A stretch of 21,371 nucleotides of DNA, from positions 1 to 21,371 of the forward strand of contig CALKWU010000218.1 in assembly GCA_938004015.1 (NCBI GenBank). The letters are read 5' to 3'. Source of the DNA: an uncultured Oceanobacillus sp. GTDB taxonomy: Bacteria; Bacillota; Bacilli; Bacillales; Amphibacillaceae. Numbering within the stretch: position 1 is the first letter of the stretch; every line of letters begins with the position of its first letter. Under the pieces are notes generated by a model. It was given only the letters and a program-made list of their open reading frames with translations, was not told where the DNA came from and did no database searches. Shown piece by piece: positions 6,475-13,270 of the stretch. The position numbers and the translations under genes were made by a program.

Positions 6475-6678
6475 CATTTAAAACAGAATGATGAATCGGC
6501 AGGTTGGGTCGGCTTCGAAAAGAGAGACACCTTTGAAACTGTCCGGAAGAAAAACCCCCTGGATAGACTCGGAATTTATCATGTCATCCCGATTTTCGAT
6601 ATTTCGTCCAACCGCATCATCGGTTATGAACTGCTGCCCCGTTCAACGGATGTGAAAAATCCGGAAGCGGGTATTTGA
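6475..6678 (+). pseudogene. Fragment of an EAL-domain (c-di-GMP phosphodiesterase) gene
   Basis: An open frame of 67 codons between TGA 6472-6474 and TGA 6676-6678 with no start codon or ribosome site. From about 6553 it reads NPLDRLGIYH and then IPIFDISSNRIIGYELLPR, which matches the opening of EAL domains (Q-P-I-x-D-x...GYE-x-L-x-R). The EAL triplet itself is ELL here. The opening resembles B. subtilis YkuI. Everything after the first two strands, with all metal ligands except this Glu, is missing. It sits 31 bp before a diguanylate cyclase gene, so a once complete c-di-GMP phosphodiesterase gene may have been deleted there. The assignment rests on a short match. Confidence 0.6.
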
Positions 6679-6709
6679 ATCGTAAATGAAAAACAAAAGT
6701 GGTGAGGAT

Positions 6710-7978
6710 ATGAACAATGAATTTAAGACTGGTACAGGTGAAGAGGTACTGGACTTAGTGTGGAAGAACGCAACGGATGCCATATTCACAATAGGACATG
6801 ATGGTGCAATACGTGATGCAAATCCAAGTTTCACCGATATGCTGGGGTATGACGTGGATGATTTGTACGGAATCGGTTTTCCATCATTTCTATATGAAGA
6901 AAGTATGGAAGAATACGGACTTTTTCTTGAAAAATTGAAATCCGGCAAACATTTTCCGTATTTGCCGACCAAACTGAAAGACAAACAGGGGGAAGTGCTC
7001 CATGTATTGGCTTCGTATCGTTCTGTCAACAACGAAGACATATTGGCGGTGGGAATGTATAAAGATTTCACCGAACAGATAGTCATTCAACAAAAATTGG
7101 AAGAAAGTGAGCGGCTGTACCGGATGCTTGTCGAGCATCTTCCGGATACGGTCGTTAAGTTGCACGATGATAAAATCGAGTACATCAATACTTCCGGTCT
7201 CCACTTTTTTGGTGTAAAGCAAGTAGAAGAAGTCCTCGGCCACTCGCTTTGGAACTTTGTGATGGGTGAAGAAAAAGAGAAAGTCCAACAGGCTTGCGTA
7301 TCGATTTATGAACGGAAAAATTGGGAAACTCCCCTCGAGTTGGAAGCTCGGTTCACTGTACGGAACGGTAATACTTATGACACGGAAATAACAATCATTC
7401 CAATTGGTTCGAAAACCAAACCGGATCTTCAACTCGTCATCCGTGATGTTTCGGATAGGAAAAAATATGAATCCCAATTGGAGTACTTGGCTTTCCATGA
7501 TCCGTTGACCGGCCTGAAAAACAGAAGGCTTTTCTATCATCTTGTGTCAGATAAACTGAAGAAGGCGAAGCGACAAAATGAAAAAATGGCGATCCTCTAT
7601 ATTGATTTGGATGATTTCAAGGAAATCAATGATTGTTATGGTCATGAAGCCGGTGATTTGTTATTGCAGAGTTTTGCGAAGCGTTTGCAAGTGTCGGTGC
7701 GTGAAAAGGATATCGTCAGTCGAGTCGGTGGTGACGAGTTCATCGTGTTGCTTCAAGGAATCACAGACGAGAACCAAGTGGAAAAAATTACGAAGAGGAT
7801 ACATCATGCCTTCCAGAAACCATACCGGATCAAGGGAAAAAACATCCAAATCACGTCAAGTATCGGTGTTTCTGTGTTCCCTGAGGATGGCACCAAAGGG
7901 AGGACATTGATATATCACGCCGACCAAGCCCTATATGAAGCGAAATTGGTGAAAAATAAGTACATGTTTTATCGGTGA
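6710..7978 (+). CDS. PAS-PAS-GGDEF diguanylate cyclase
   Basis: Predicted cytoplasmic diguanylate cyclase making c-di-GMP from two GTP; 422 residues, no membrane segments. PAS 1 covers about 10-122 (DAIFTIGHDGAIRDANPSF), PAS 2 about 132-250, with a linker typical of PAS-GGDEF (ESQLEYLAFHDPLTGLKNRR), and the GGDEF domain about 254-422. GGDEF is intact at 340-344, with RxxD (REKD, 331-334) five residues before it, the product-inhibition I-site. The ligand of the PAS domains is unknown. ATG 6710 is preferred: GGTGA at 6701-6705 aligns with the anti-SD at good effective spacing. ATG 6686 has no site and would add 8 residues. It lies behind the EAL fragment and is ended by the hairpin at 7987-8024. 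Confidence 0.92.
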   Translation: MNNEFKTGTGEEVLDLVWKNATDAIFTIGHDGAIRDANPSFTDMLGYDVDDLYGIGFPSFLYEESMEEYGLFLEKLKSGKHFPYLPTKLKDKQGEVLHVLASYRSVNNEDILAVGMYKDFTEQIVIQQKLEESERLYRMLVEHLPDTVVKLHDDKIEYINTSGLHFFGVKQVEEVLGHSLWNFVMGEEKEKVQQACVSIYERKNWETPLELEARFTVRNGNTYDTEITIIPIGSKTKPDLQLVIRDVSDRKKYESQLEYLAFHDPLTGLKNRRLFYHLVSDKLKKAKRQNEKMAILYIDLDDFKEINDCYGHEAGDLLLQSFAKRLQVSVREKDIVSRVGGDEFIVLLQGITDENQVEKITKRIHHAFQKPYRIKGKNIQITSSIGVSVFPEDGTKGRTLIYHADQALYEAKLVKNKYMFYR

Positions 7979-7986
7979 TGCTGTTA

Positions 7987-8030
7987 AAACCGGGATGGAA
8001 ACAAGGTCGTTTTCATCCCGGTTTGCGTTT
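7987..8030 (+). terminator. Terminator hairpin after the diguanylate cyclase gene
   Basis: A 16-bp stem, AAACCGGGATGGAAAC (7987-8002) with GTTTTCATCCCGGTTT (8009-8024), has one wobble pair and a 6-nt loop. The tail GCGTTTAATGG is only partly T-rich, but the stem is very strong. Confidence 0.75.
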
Positions 8031-8262
8031 AATGGCCTTTATCATTCTGTTTTACTTCGAGGCACTACAAACAACACGGTCAGGAAAGAAAGTAAGACAA
8101 ACAATGATTTTTGAAAATACCGACGGCCGCTCCTGCAATGATGGAAATCGAAGCGCATGCCATCGCATAAACGGTTGGGGAATTGTAATCGCGAATGCAT
8201 TTTCATAGGAACTCGCCATTTTGGGAAAGATTCGGGATGGACAGAAGAAGGAACATCATCGA
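8031..8262. other. Gap before cstR without a supportable gene
   Basis: Part of the 373-bp gap between the diguanylate cyclase and cstR. The minus strand holds a short hydrophobic stretch (about 8082-8180, TVYAMACASISIIAGAAVGIF split by a space here as a 16+5 core) with no start or ribosome site, possibly decayed coding DNA. Nothing else is seen until the cstR promoter at 8263. Confidence 0.3.
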
Positions 8263-8292
8263 TTGACAAATATACACCATGGGGTATATGAT
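8263..8292 (+). promoter_or_regulatory. cstR promoter with embedded CstR operator
   Basis: A perfect -35 TTGACA (8263-8268) and TATGAT (8287-8292) are 18 bp apart. The near-palindrome ATATACACCATGGGGTATAT (8270-8289) fills the spacer and enters the -10. Its core ATAC-N8-GTAT (8272-8287) recurs before the next gene at 8640-8655. Placement and the G4-TAT half site fit CsoR/CstR-type operators, so autorepression relieved by persulfides is expected. Confidence 0.75.
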
Positions 8293-8304
8293 TGTCCTAG
8301 AGAT

Positions 8305-8327
8305 TTCCACTCGCATGTTAAGTGGAA
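8305..8327 (+). other. Small hairpin in the cstR leader
   Basis: TTCCACT (8305-8311) pairs with AGTGGAA (8321-8327). It would lie near the 5' end of the cstR mRNA and about 12 bases before the Shine-Dalgarno, so it may stabilise the transcript. Confidence 0.4.
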
Positions 8328-8351
8328 GTTTTAATGAAAGGAGGCATTATG

Positions 8352-8612
8352 ATGGAATACGACAAAGCGATGATGAACCGTTTAAAACGGGTTGAAGGCC
8401 AAATAAAAGGGATTTTGAAAATGATGGAAGAAAATAAAGATTGCCGTGACGTTGTGACCCAGCTGTCGGCAGTACGGACGGCAATCGATCGGACGATGGG
8501 GCTCGTGGTGAGCAAAAACTTGGAACAATGTGTCCGGGAAAATATTGAAAAAGGCGAGAGCACGGAAGACCTCGTCAAAGAAGCTGTTGATTTGTTAGTG
8601 AAAAGTAGATAA
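8352..8612 (+). CDS. cstR: CstR, persulfide-sensing CsoR-family repressor
   Basis: All-helical DNA-binding repressor of 86 residues, the same length as Staphylococcus aureus CstR. The start MEYDKAMMNRL lines up with MNYDKKMINRI of that protein and stands 7 bases from GGAGG (8340-8344); ATG 8349 and one farther upstream are less good. C31 (KDCRD) and C60 (LEQCV) are the two cysteines that CstR links by di-, tri- or tetrasulfide bridges when persulfides appear. CsoR copper sensors have His at the position of N56 (SKNLEQC), so copper binding is unlikely. In the known family, oxidised CstR releases DNA and opens sulfide-detoxification genes. Matching operators lie before this gene and before the reductase-rhodanese gene next to it. 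Confidence 0.93.
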   Translation: MEYDKAMMNRLKRVEGQIKGILKMMEENKDCRDVVTQLSAVRTAIDRTMGLVVSKNLEQCVRENIEKGESTEDLVKEAVDLLVKSR

Positions 8613-8639
8613 ATCATCTTTATTTTTTTATGTAAGATA

Positions 8640-8658
8640 ATACCTATAGGGGTATAAT
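8640..8658 (+). promoter_or_regulatory. Promoter -10 and CstR operator of the reductase-rhodanese gene
   Basis: ATACCTATAGGGGTAT (8640-8655) has the same ATAC-N8-GTAT frame and GGGGTAT half as the site at 8272-8287. TATAAT (8653-8658) shares its last bases, so a bound repressor would cover the -10. The -35 region is poor. No hairpin separates it from cstR, so readthrough is also possible. Confidence 0.7.
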
Positions 8659-8685
8659 TCAAAATCATTGAGAAAGGGGAGCGCA

Positions 8686-10380
8686 ATGCGTAAAAAAGTG
8701 TTGATCATCGGCGGTGTTGCTGGAGGTGCATCGACCGCTGCAAGAATAAGACGTTTGGATGAACAGGCTGAAATCGTCATGTTCGAAAAAGGACCACATG
8801 TGTCTTTCTCCAATTGTTCACTGCCATACTATTTAAGCGGCATTGTCGAGACGAGCGATGAACTCGTCCTACTTTCTCCGGAAATGTTCAAAAAAAGATA
8901 CAATATCGAAGCTCGAGTGAACCATGAAGTCATCAAAATCAATCGGAATGAAAAATCGGTGACAGTTAAAAATCTATTGGACGATGAAACATATGAGGAG
9001 GAATATGACAAGCTCGTCATATCCACGGGGGCCGAGCCTATCCGTCCGAACATCGAAGGGGTGGACCAAGACCATGTGTTCACCATCCGCAATGTCGGGG
9101 ATATCGAAAATCTCCATACCTATCTCCGACAACAAGCAGTGGAACATGTGGCGGTTGTCGGCGGTGGTTTTATCGGCGTGGAAGTCGCGGAGAATTTACA
9201 ATTAGCCGGTTATGACGTTTCGTTGGTGGAGTTCGCTAAGCAAATTATGATGCCTTTTGATTTTGACATGGCACAAATCTTGCACAAGGAAATGCTAAAT
9301 CATGGGGTCAACTTGATTGTGGATGACGGTCTTGCCAAAATTCGGGAGGATGCCATTGAAACGAATTCAGGAAGAAAAATTACAGCCGAAGCAGTCGTAT
9401 TGGCGATCGGCGTCAGACCGGAGACGACTCTAGCGGAAGAAGCGGGACTTGACATCGGCGAAACCGGCGGCATTCGCGTCGATGCCAATTACAGGACGAG
9501 CGATCCGGATATTTATGCGGTTGGGGATGCGATAGAAGTGTATCATCGTTTGACCCATAAACCGACGAGACTTGCACTCGCCGGGCCGGCACAAAAACAA
9601 GCACGGGCAGCTGCTGACCATATGTATGGCATCCCGAATCGGAATAGAGGGGTTATCGGATCTTCTTCCATCAAACTGTTCGACCTCTATGCCGCTTCGA
9701 CGGGGCTGAATGCACGTACGGCCGAACAAGCGGGCATAAACTATGATTCCGTCTATGTGATGCCGAGTGATAAAGTCGGTTTGATGCCGGATAGTCATCC
9801 GCTTCATTTCAAACTCGTCTATGAAGTGCCGACAGGGAAAATTTTAGGTGCGCAAGCAATTGGGAAAGGAAATGTCGATAAACGGGTGGATGTCATTGCT
9901 GCCATGATTTCCATGGACGCCACATTGGAAGATTTGAAGGATTTGGAATTATCCTATTCACCAATGCTCGGCACGGCAAAAGATGTCGTGAACCAAGCCG
10001 CTCTCGTGGCGCTGAATCAACTTCATGGCAGATATAAAGAAGTGAAGGTTTCCGAAGTGCGGGCTTTAGTCGAACAGAACGCCTTTATCATCGACGCCCG
10101 GGAAAAGAAGGAATATGGAGCGGGGCACCTGAAAAATGCGGTGAACATTCCGTTGAGTGAATTCCGTGAGCGTTTGGATGAAATTCCGAAAGATAAGCCT
10201 GTATACATCCATTGTCGTTCCGGACAAAGAAGTTACAACATGGTCATGGCGCTGGAAAATTTAGGTTATCGGAACGTCTACAACATTTCCGGTTCCTATC
10301 TGGGAATTTGTCTTTATGAATATTTCCAGGACGTGACGACCGGTCGGGAAAAGATTGTGACGGAATATAATTTCAACTGA
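8686..10380 (+). CDS. CoA-disulfide/CoA-persulfide reductase fused to rhodanese
   Basis: FAD- and NAD(P)H-dependent reductase with a C-terminal rhodanese domain, 564 residues, like Bacillus CoADR-RHD (about 550) and enterococcal CoAPR. The FAD loop is GGVAGGAS (9-16). The redox cysteine is C44 in SFSNCSLPYY, the single-Cys centre of CoA-disulfide reductases. The NAD(P) loop is VVGGGFIGVEVAENL, the second FAD strand YAVGDA is present, and the dimer domain follows. The rhodanese domain covers about 456-550 with C510 in the active loop HCRSGQRS. The family moves sulfane sulfur through the rhodanese and reduces CoA-SSH or CoA disulfide, giving sulfide and CoA. The start at 8686 has AAAGGGGAG before it. 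Control by the adjacent CstR fits this role. Confidence 0.92.
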   Translation: MRKKVLIIGGVAGGASTAARIRRLDEQAEIVMFEKGPHVSFSNCSLPYYLSGIVETSDELVLLSPEMFKKRYNIEARVNHEVIKINRNEKSVTVKNLLDDETYEEEYDKLVISTGAEPIRPNIEGVDQDHVFTIRNVGDIENLHTYLRQQAVEHVAVVGGGFIGVEVAENLQLAGYDVSLVEFAKQIMMPFDFDMAQILHKEMLNHGVNLIVDDGLAKIREDAIETNSGRKITAEAVVLAIGVRPETTLAEEAGLDIGETGGIRVDANYRTSDPDIYAVGDAIEVYHRLTHKPTRLALAGPAQKQARAAADHMYGIPNRNRGVIGSSSIKLFDLYAASTGLNARTAEQAGINYDSVYVMPSDKVGLMPDSHPLHFKLVYEVPTGKILGAQAIGKGNVDKRVDVIAAMISMDATLEDLKDLELSYSPMLGTAKDVVNQAALVALNQLHGRYKEVKVSEVRALVEQNAFIIDAREKKEYGAGHLKNAVNIPLSEFRERLDEIPKDKPVYIHCRSGQRSYNMVMALENLGYRNVYNISGSYLGICLYEYFQDVTTGREKIVTEYNFN

Positions 10381-10456
10381 TTCAGTGCAAGGTCCGTTAA
10401 AAGGTACACTACCTATTTCCATCAACTTCCTGTCTATCTTTCCGGAATTATGGCAA

Positions 10457-10462
10457 TATAAT
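10457..10462 (+). promoter_or_regulatory. Putative -10 box for the B3/4-domain gene
   Basis: A perfect TATAAT lies 72 bp before the start codon at 10535. No good -35 is seen. The reductase gene before it has no clear terminator, so partial readthrough is also possible. Confidence 0.4.
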
Positions 10463-10534
10463 GATAGATTGAGATTCAAAAGAAAACGGGCAGTTGAGTG
10501 TTTCTTCTGTCCAAATAGATAGGGAGGAAGCGTC

Positions 10535-11209
10535 ATGAACATTTCGATTGCTGACGACATTTCGGAAATCATCCCTCACGCAGCTTTAGGCGTGATCAGC
10601 TACTCGGTTGAAGTGGAAAAAAGTTCCGGAAAACTCATCGATCACTTCCGGCAAACGGTGGATGGAATTGCTCAGAAGTATGAACTTCAAGAGATCGCCG
10701 CCATTCCGAATATCCAAGCGACAAGAGAAGCGTATAAAGCGTTAGGGAAGTCCCCGTCCCAATACAGGAATGCAGCCGAAGCGATGTTGCGTCGGGTCGT
10801 GAAAGGAAACGGTTTGTATGAGATCAATAATGTCGTCGACTTGCAAAACTTGATTTCCATCCGCTCCGGGTATACAATCGGTTCTTATGATCAAGCGAAA
10901 CTTACTGGAGATATCACATTGCAAAAAACAGAAGCGGAAATGCGCTATGTAGGAATCGGGGACAGGGAAGTGAATATCGGCAATATGCCTGTATTATTCG
11001 ATGAACAAGGACCATTCGGAAATCCGACGGCAGACAGCGAACGGGCAATGATTACAGAAGGAAAACGCAATGTCATCAGTATCCTTTATTCATTCCACCC
11101 GGATCGGGAGCAGTTGCAGAAATGGCTCGACGAATATGAACTGGAACTGAACCGTTTGACCAACGCCGAACATGTTGAAACAAAAATCATCGATGGGAAA
11201 ATGGGATGA
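10535..11209 (+). CDS. B3/4-domain protein (PheT editing-domain-like)
   Basis: Cytoplasmic protein of 224 residues belonging to the free-standing B3/B4 domain family, the domain with which the beta subunit of phenylalanyl-tRNA synthetase removes tyrosine from tRNA-Phe. Family-like stretches are IPNIQATREAYKALGKSP-SQYRNAAEA (about 58-84), LYEINNVVDLQNLISI-RSGYTIG (about 93-115) and GDREVNIGN. It starts 7 bases after GGAGG (10523-10527). Free-standing members are thought to act in tRNA quality control, but the substrate is not established, so the function is inferred. It is probably cotranscribed with the GNAT gene 6 bp downstream. Confidence 0.85.
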   Translation: MNISIADDISEIIPHAALGVISYSVEVEKSSGKLIDHFRQTVDGIAQKYELQEIAAIPNIQATREAYKALGKSPSQYRNAAEAMLRRVVKGNGLYEINNVVDLQNLISIRSGYTIGSYDQAKLTGDITLQKTEAEMRYVGIGDREVNIGNMPVLFDEQGPFGNPTADSERAMITEGKRNVISILYSFHPDREQLQKWLDEYELELNRLTNAEHVETKIIDGKMG

Positions 11210-11215
11210 AAAGTC

Positions 11216-11722
11216 ATGAACTTATCGGGTTATGACGTAAAAATTGCCGAATCGAAGGACGCAACAAAAGTTTTAGCTCTTTTGAAAGACGTGGCAAATT
11301 GGTTGAAACATAAAGGTTTGAAACAATGGGAATCAGTTTTGCATGGAAAAGATGATGCAGACATCATCGCCGCCATTGAACACCGAGAAACGTACATGGT
11401 GAAAAAAGATGATCTTCTCGTTGCGACTTTCACGCTCTATCCGTACGCAACCAGTTGGGATGAATGGCTTTGGCAAGATGCCAAGCAGGCGGTTTACCTT
11501 CATAAATTGGCCATCATCCCGGCTGAAGCAGGAAAAGGGTTGGGGAAACAGATTCTCCATTGGGTGGAAAATGAATTGCGGAACAAGGGTGGGGGAACCA
11601 TCCGTTTGGACTGTGTGGCGGAAAATGAAAAATTGAACCATTTTTATAGGGAAAACGGATATCGAAAAATGGGAATTCGACACGGATTCTCCCTCTATGA
11701 AAAACAATTGATTGGAAAATAG
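11216..11722 (+). CDS. GNAT family N-acetyltransferase
   Basis: Predicted acetyl-CoA-dependent acetyltransferase of 168 residues. The motif A strand and loop are YLHKLAIIPAEAGKGLGKQI (94-113), with the pyrophosphate-binding EAGKGLGK at 104-111. Motif B has LDCVAENEKLNHFYRENGY (131-149). The N-terminal part (NWLKHKGLKQWES) is a typical lid helix. It starts 6 bp after the stop of the B3/4 gene, with only a short GGGATGA before it, so it probably depends on translation of its neighbour. The acceptor is unknown; pairing with a tRNA-editing-like protein is not explained. Its TAG lies at the edge of the terminator stem. Confidence 0.88.
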   Translation: MNLSGYDVKIAESKDATKVLALLKDVANWLKHKGLKQWESVLHGKDDADIIAAIEHRETYMVKKDDLLVATFTLYPYATSWDEWLWQDAKQAVYLHKLAIIPAEAGKGLGKQILHWVENELRNKGGGTIRLDCVAENEKLNHFYRENGYRKMGIRHGFSLYEKQLIGK

Positions 11723-11785
11723 ACCGGAAAGCAAAGGTATTTTTGATTTTTTATAAAAAATCCTTTATTTCCGGTCTGTTTTTTT
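11721..11785 (+). terminator. Long terminator after the second GNAT gene
   Basis: AGACCGGAAA (11721-11730) pairs with TTTCCGGTCT (11768-11777). An inner AAAGG/CCTTT and an A/T-rich stem stack inside, and GTTTTTTT follows. The stem begins within the GNAT stop codon. Confidence 0.92.
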
Positions 11786-11863
11786 GGCATAATAGAAAGA
11801 AAATGTGGAGAGAACGTAACATCCATATTTGTTTGTTCATGCAGCGACGAGGAGGAAAAGAAA

Positions 11864-12802
11864 GTGGGAGAAAGAGTAGTCATCGCCTTGGGCGGGAATG
11901 CGATTTTACAACGGAATCAACAGGCAACCTTTGAAAATCAACTGGAGAATGTCAAAAAGAGTGCAGCCATCATCGCCCGAATCGTAAATAAAGGGCATAC
12001 GGTCGTCGTCACCCATGGAAACGGCCCGCAAGTCGGTAATATTTTGCGGCAAAATGAGGAAGCGAAACATGTTGTTCCTCCAATGCCGCTTGATGTGTGT
12101 AACGCGGAATCCCAAGGGTTCATCGGATATATGCTGGAGAAATCATTGAGGAATGAATTGATCAAGTTGAATAATGACACTCCGGTTGCTGTTACGTTGA
12201 CACAAACGGAAGTGTCTGCGGAAGACCCCGATTTCCAAAACCCATCCAAGCCTGTCGGCATCTTTTATACAGAAGAAGAAGCAAAAAAACTTGCTGAAGA
12301 AAAAGGTTGGATTGTGAAAGAGGATGCAGGGAGGGGCTGGAGACGAGTCGTTCCTTCACCGAAACCAAAGTCGATCATCGGTTCGGATGTGATCCGACAG
12401 ATGATGGAATGTGGAATCATCGTCATCGCCAGTGGCGGTGGGGGAATACCGGTCGTCAAAAAAATGGACGGTACATATAAAGGGATAGAAGCGGTCGTTG
12501 ATAAAGACCGGAGCGGTTTCAAATTGGCGGAAGAAGTCGAGGCAAGTATGTTCATGATCCTCACCGATGTGGAACATGCTTTTGTCCATTACGGAACACC
12601 GGAGCAAAAGGCGTTACGGGAAGTGACCGTGGAAGAAGCGGAAAATTATCAAGCAGAAGGTCATTTTTCCGCCGGTAGTATGGGGCCGAAAATGGAAGCC
12701 GCCATCAACTTTGCGAAAATTGGCGGGAAAGCCATCATTTGTTCCCTTGATAAAGCCGATTTGGCGATGGAAGGAAAATCCGGTACCCATATTATCGGTT
12801 AA
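11864..12802 (+). CDS. arcC: Carbamate kinase
   Basis: Cytoplasmic carbamate kinase of 312 residues, the normal length, catalysing carbamoyl phosphate + ADP to ATP + CO2 + NH3, or the reverse. The start is GTG 11864, 8 bases after GGAGG (11851-11855). Amino-acid kinase family motifs are ALGGNAI (8-14), THGNGPQVG (50-58), SGGGGIPV (190-197), VDKD (212-215) for the nucleotide site, DVEHAF (235-240) and GSMGPKMEAA (271-280). No arginine deiminase, ornithine carbamoyltransferase or antiporter gene is adjacent, so it may serve purine, allantoin or another carbamoyl pathway, or simply be separated from its partners. It is probably a single-gene unit; CATAAT at 11788-11793 is a weak promoter candidate. 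Confidence 0.93.
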   Translation: MGERVVIALGGNAILQRNQQATFENQLENVKKSAAIIARIVNKGHTVVVTHGNGPQVGNILRQNEEAKHVVPPMPLDVCNAESQGFIGYMLEKSLRNELIKLNNDTPVAVTLTQTEVSAEDPDFQNPSKPVGIFYTEEEAKKLAEEKGWIVKEDAGRGWRRVVPSPKPKSIIGSDVIRQMMECGIIVIASGGGGIPVVKKMDGTYKGIEAVVDKDRSGFKLAEEVEASMFMILTDVEHAFVHYGTPEQKALREVTVEEAENYQAEGHFSAGSMGPKMEAAINFAKIGGKAIICSLDKADLAMEGKSGTHIIG

Positions 12803-12975
12803 AGCAAATTTGTTTCGTCAGCTTGTTAAATGGAAATAGTATCATTCCGTGAGACTTTCTATGACGTATTGTGTATTTTTAACGGATTCATATGCTTGAA
12901 TCGTTGAAATTTGATCAGACTGTATCAAAAAAGGAAAAATTTTAGAATAAATAAATTGATTTTGCTTTATTTTTC
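12803..12975. other. A/T-rich gap after the carbamate kinase gene
   Basis: First part of the 468-bp stretch between the carbamate kinase gene and mrpA. No hairpin with a T-run, no ORF with a ribosome site and no clear repeat was seen here. How the carbamate kinase transcript ends is not evident. Confidence 0.4.
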
Positions 12976-13005
12976 TTGAAAAGTGCGTTAAAATTTACTT
13001 ATATT
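12976..13005 (+). promoter_or_regulatory. Putative sigma-A promoter of the mrp leader
   Basis: TTGAAA (12976-12981) and TATATT (13000-13005) are each one change from consensus and 18 bp apart. The start site would fall near 13012, just before the structured RNA. Confidence 0.5.
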
Positions 13006-13011
13006 CATACG

Positions 13012-13075
13012 CTGGATATGGAGGAGTCTGTCACCAAAGGGAAAAGTGTGCCCTTATCAGACTCCTTTTTGTTTT
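13012..13075 (+). ncRNA. Short structured RNA ending in an intrinsic terminator (mrp leader or small RNA)
   Basis: GGAGTCTG (13023-13030) pairs with CAGACTCC (13058-13065). Inside it, AAGGG (13037-13041) pairs with CCCTT (13051-13055), and TTTTTGTTTT follows. With the promoter at 12976-13005 this predicts a transcript of about 65 nt. It lies 195 bp before mrpA, so it may be an attenuator of the operon, an independent small RNA, or the late terminator of the carbamate kinase transcript. It matches no riboswitch class I can recognise. Confidence 0.5.
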
Positions 13076-13270
13076 AAATTGACGATGAAAGGGGCGTTGC
13101 AAAACATATAAACTTCAATTAGGTGGATTGGGAGAATGACGTTTTTCGTATAAAAATCGTAATATTTTGGAATCATCTAACAAACCGGCTTAACTAGGAA
13201 TCAAACGTCCAGTTACAGTAAAAATATTGCAATTGTTTATTTTCTATCATACAGAAAAGGAGGATTTCAG
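13076..13270. promoter_or_regulatory. mrp upstream region after the leader terminator
   Basis: This 195-bp stretch has no ORF. TTGACG (13079-13084) and CATATA (13105-13110) are poorly spaced, so a second promoter is uncertain. The only firm signal is the ribosome site GGAGG (13259-13263), 7 bases before the mrpA TTG, which fixes that start. Confidence 0.4.

Noticed and set aside
8080..8205. Minus-strand hydrophobic segment before cstR
   Set aside because: No start codon or ribosome site in the hydrophobic frame; too short and frame-broken to call a gene.
8352..8612. Copper repressor CsoR
   Set aside because: The His of the Cys-His-Cys copper site is replaced by N56, and no copper ATPase or chaperone gene is adjacent; CstR fits better.
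13011..13065. TGGATATGG before the mrp leader hairpin, as in purine riboswitches
   Set aside because: The rest of the purine aptamer (P1 closing strands, the TTTCTACC junction, the paired L3 loop) is not present, so this is a chance match.
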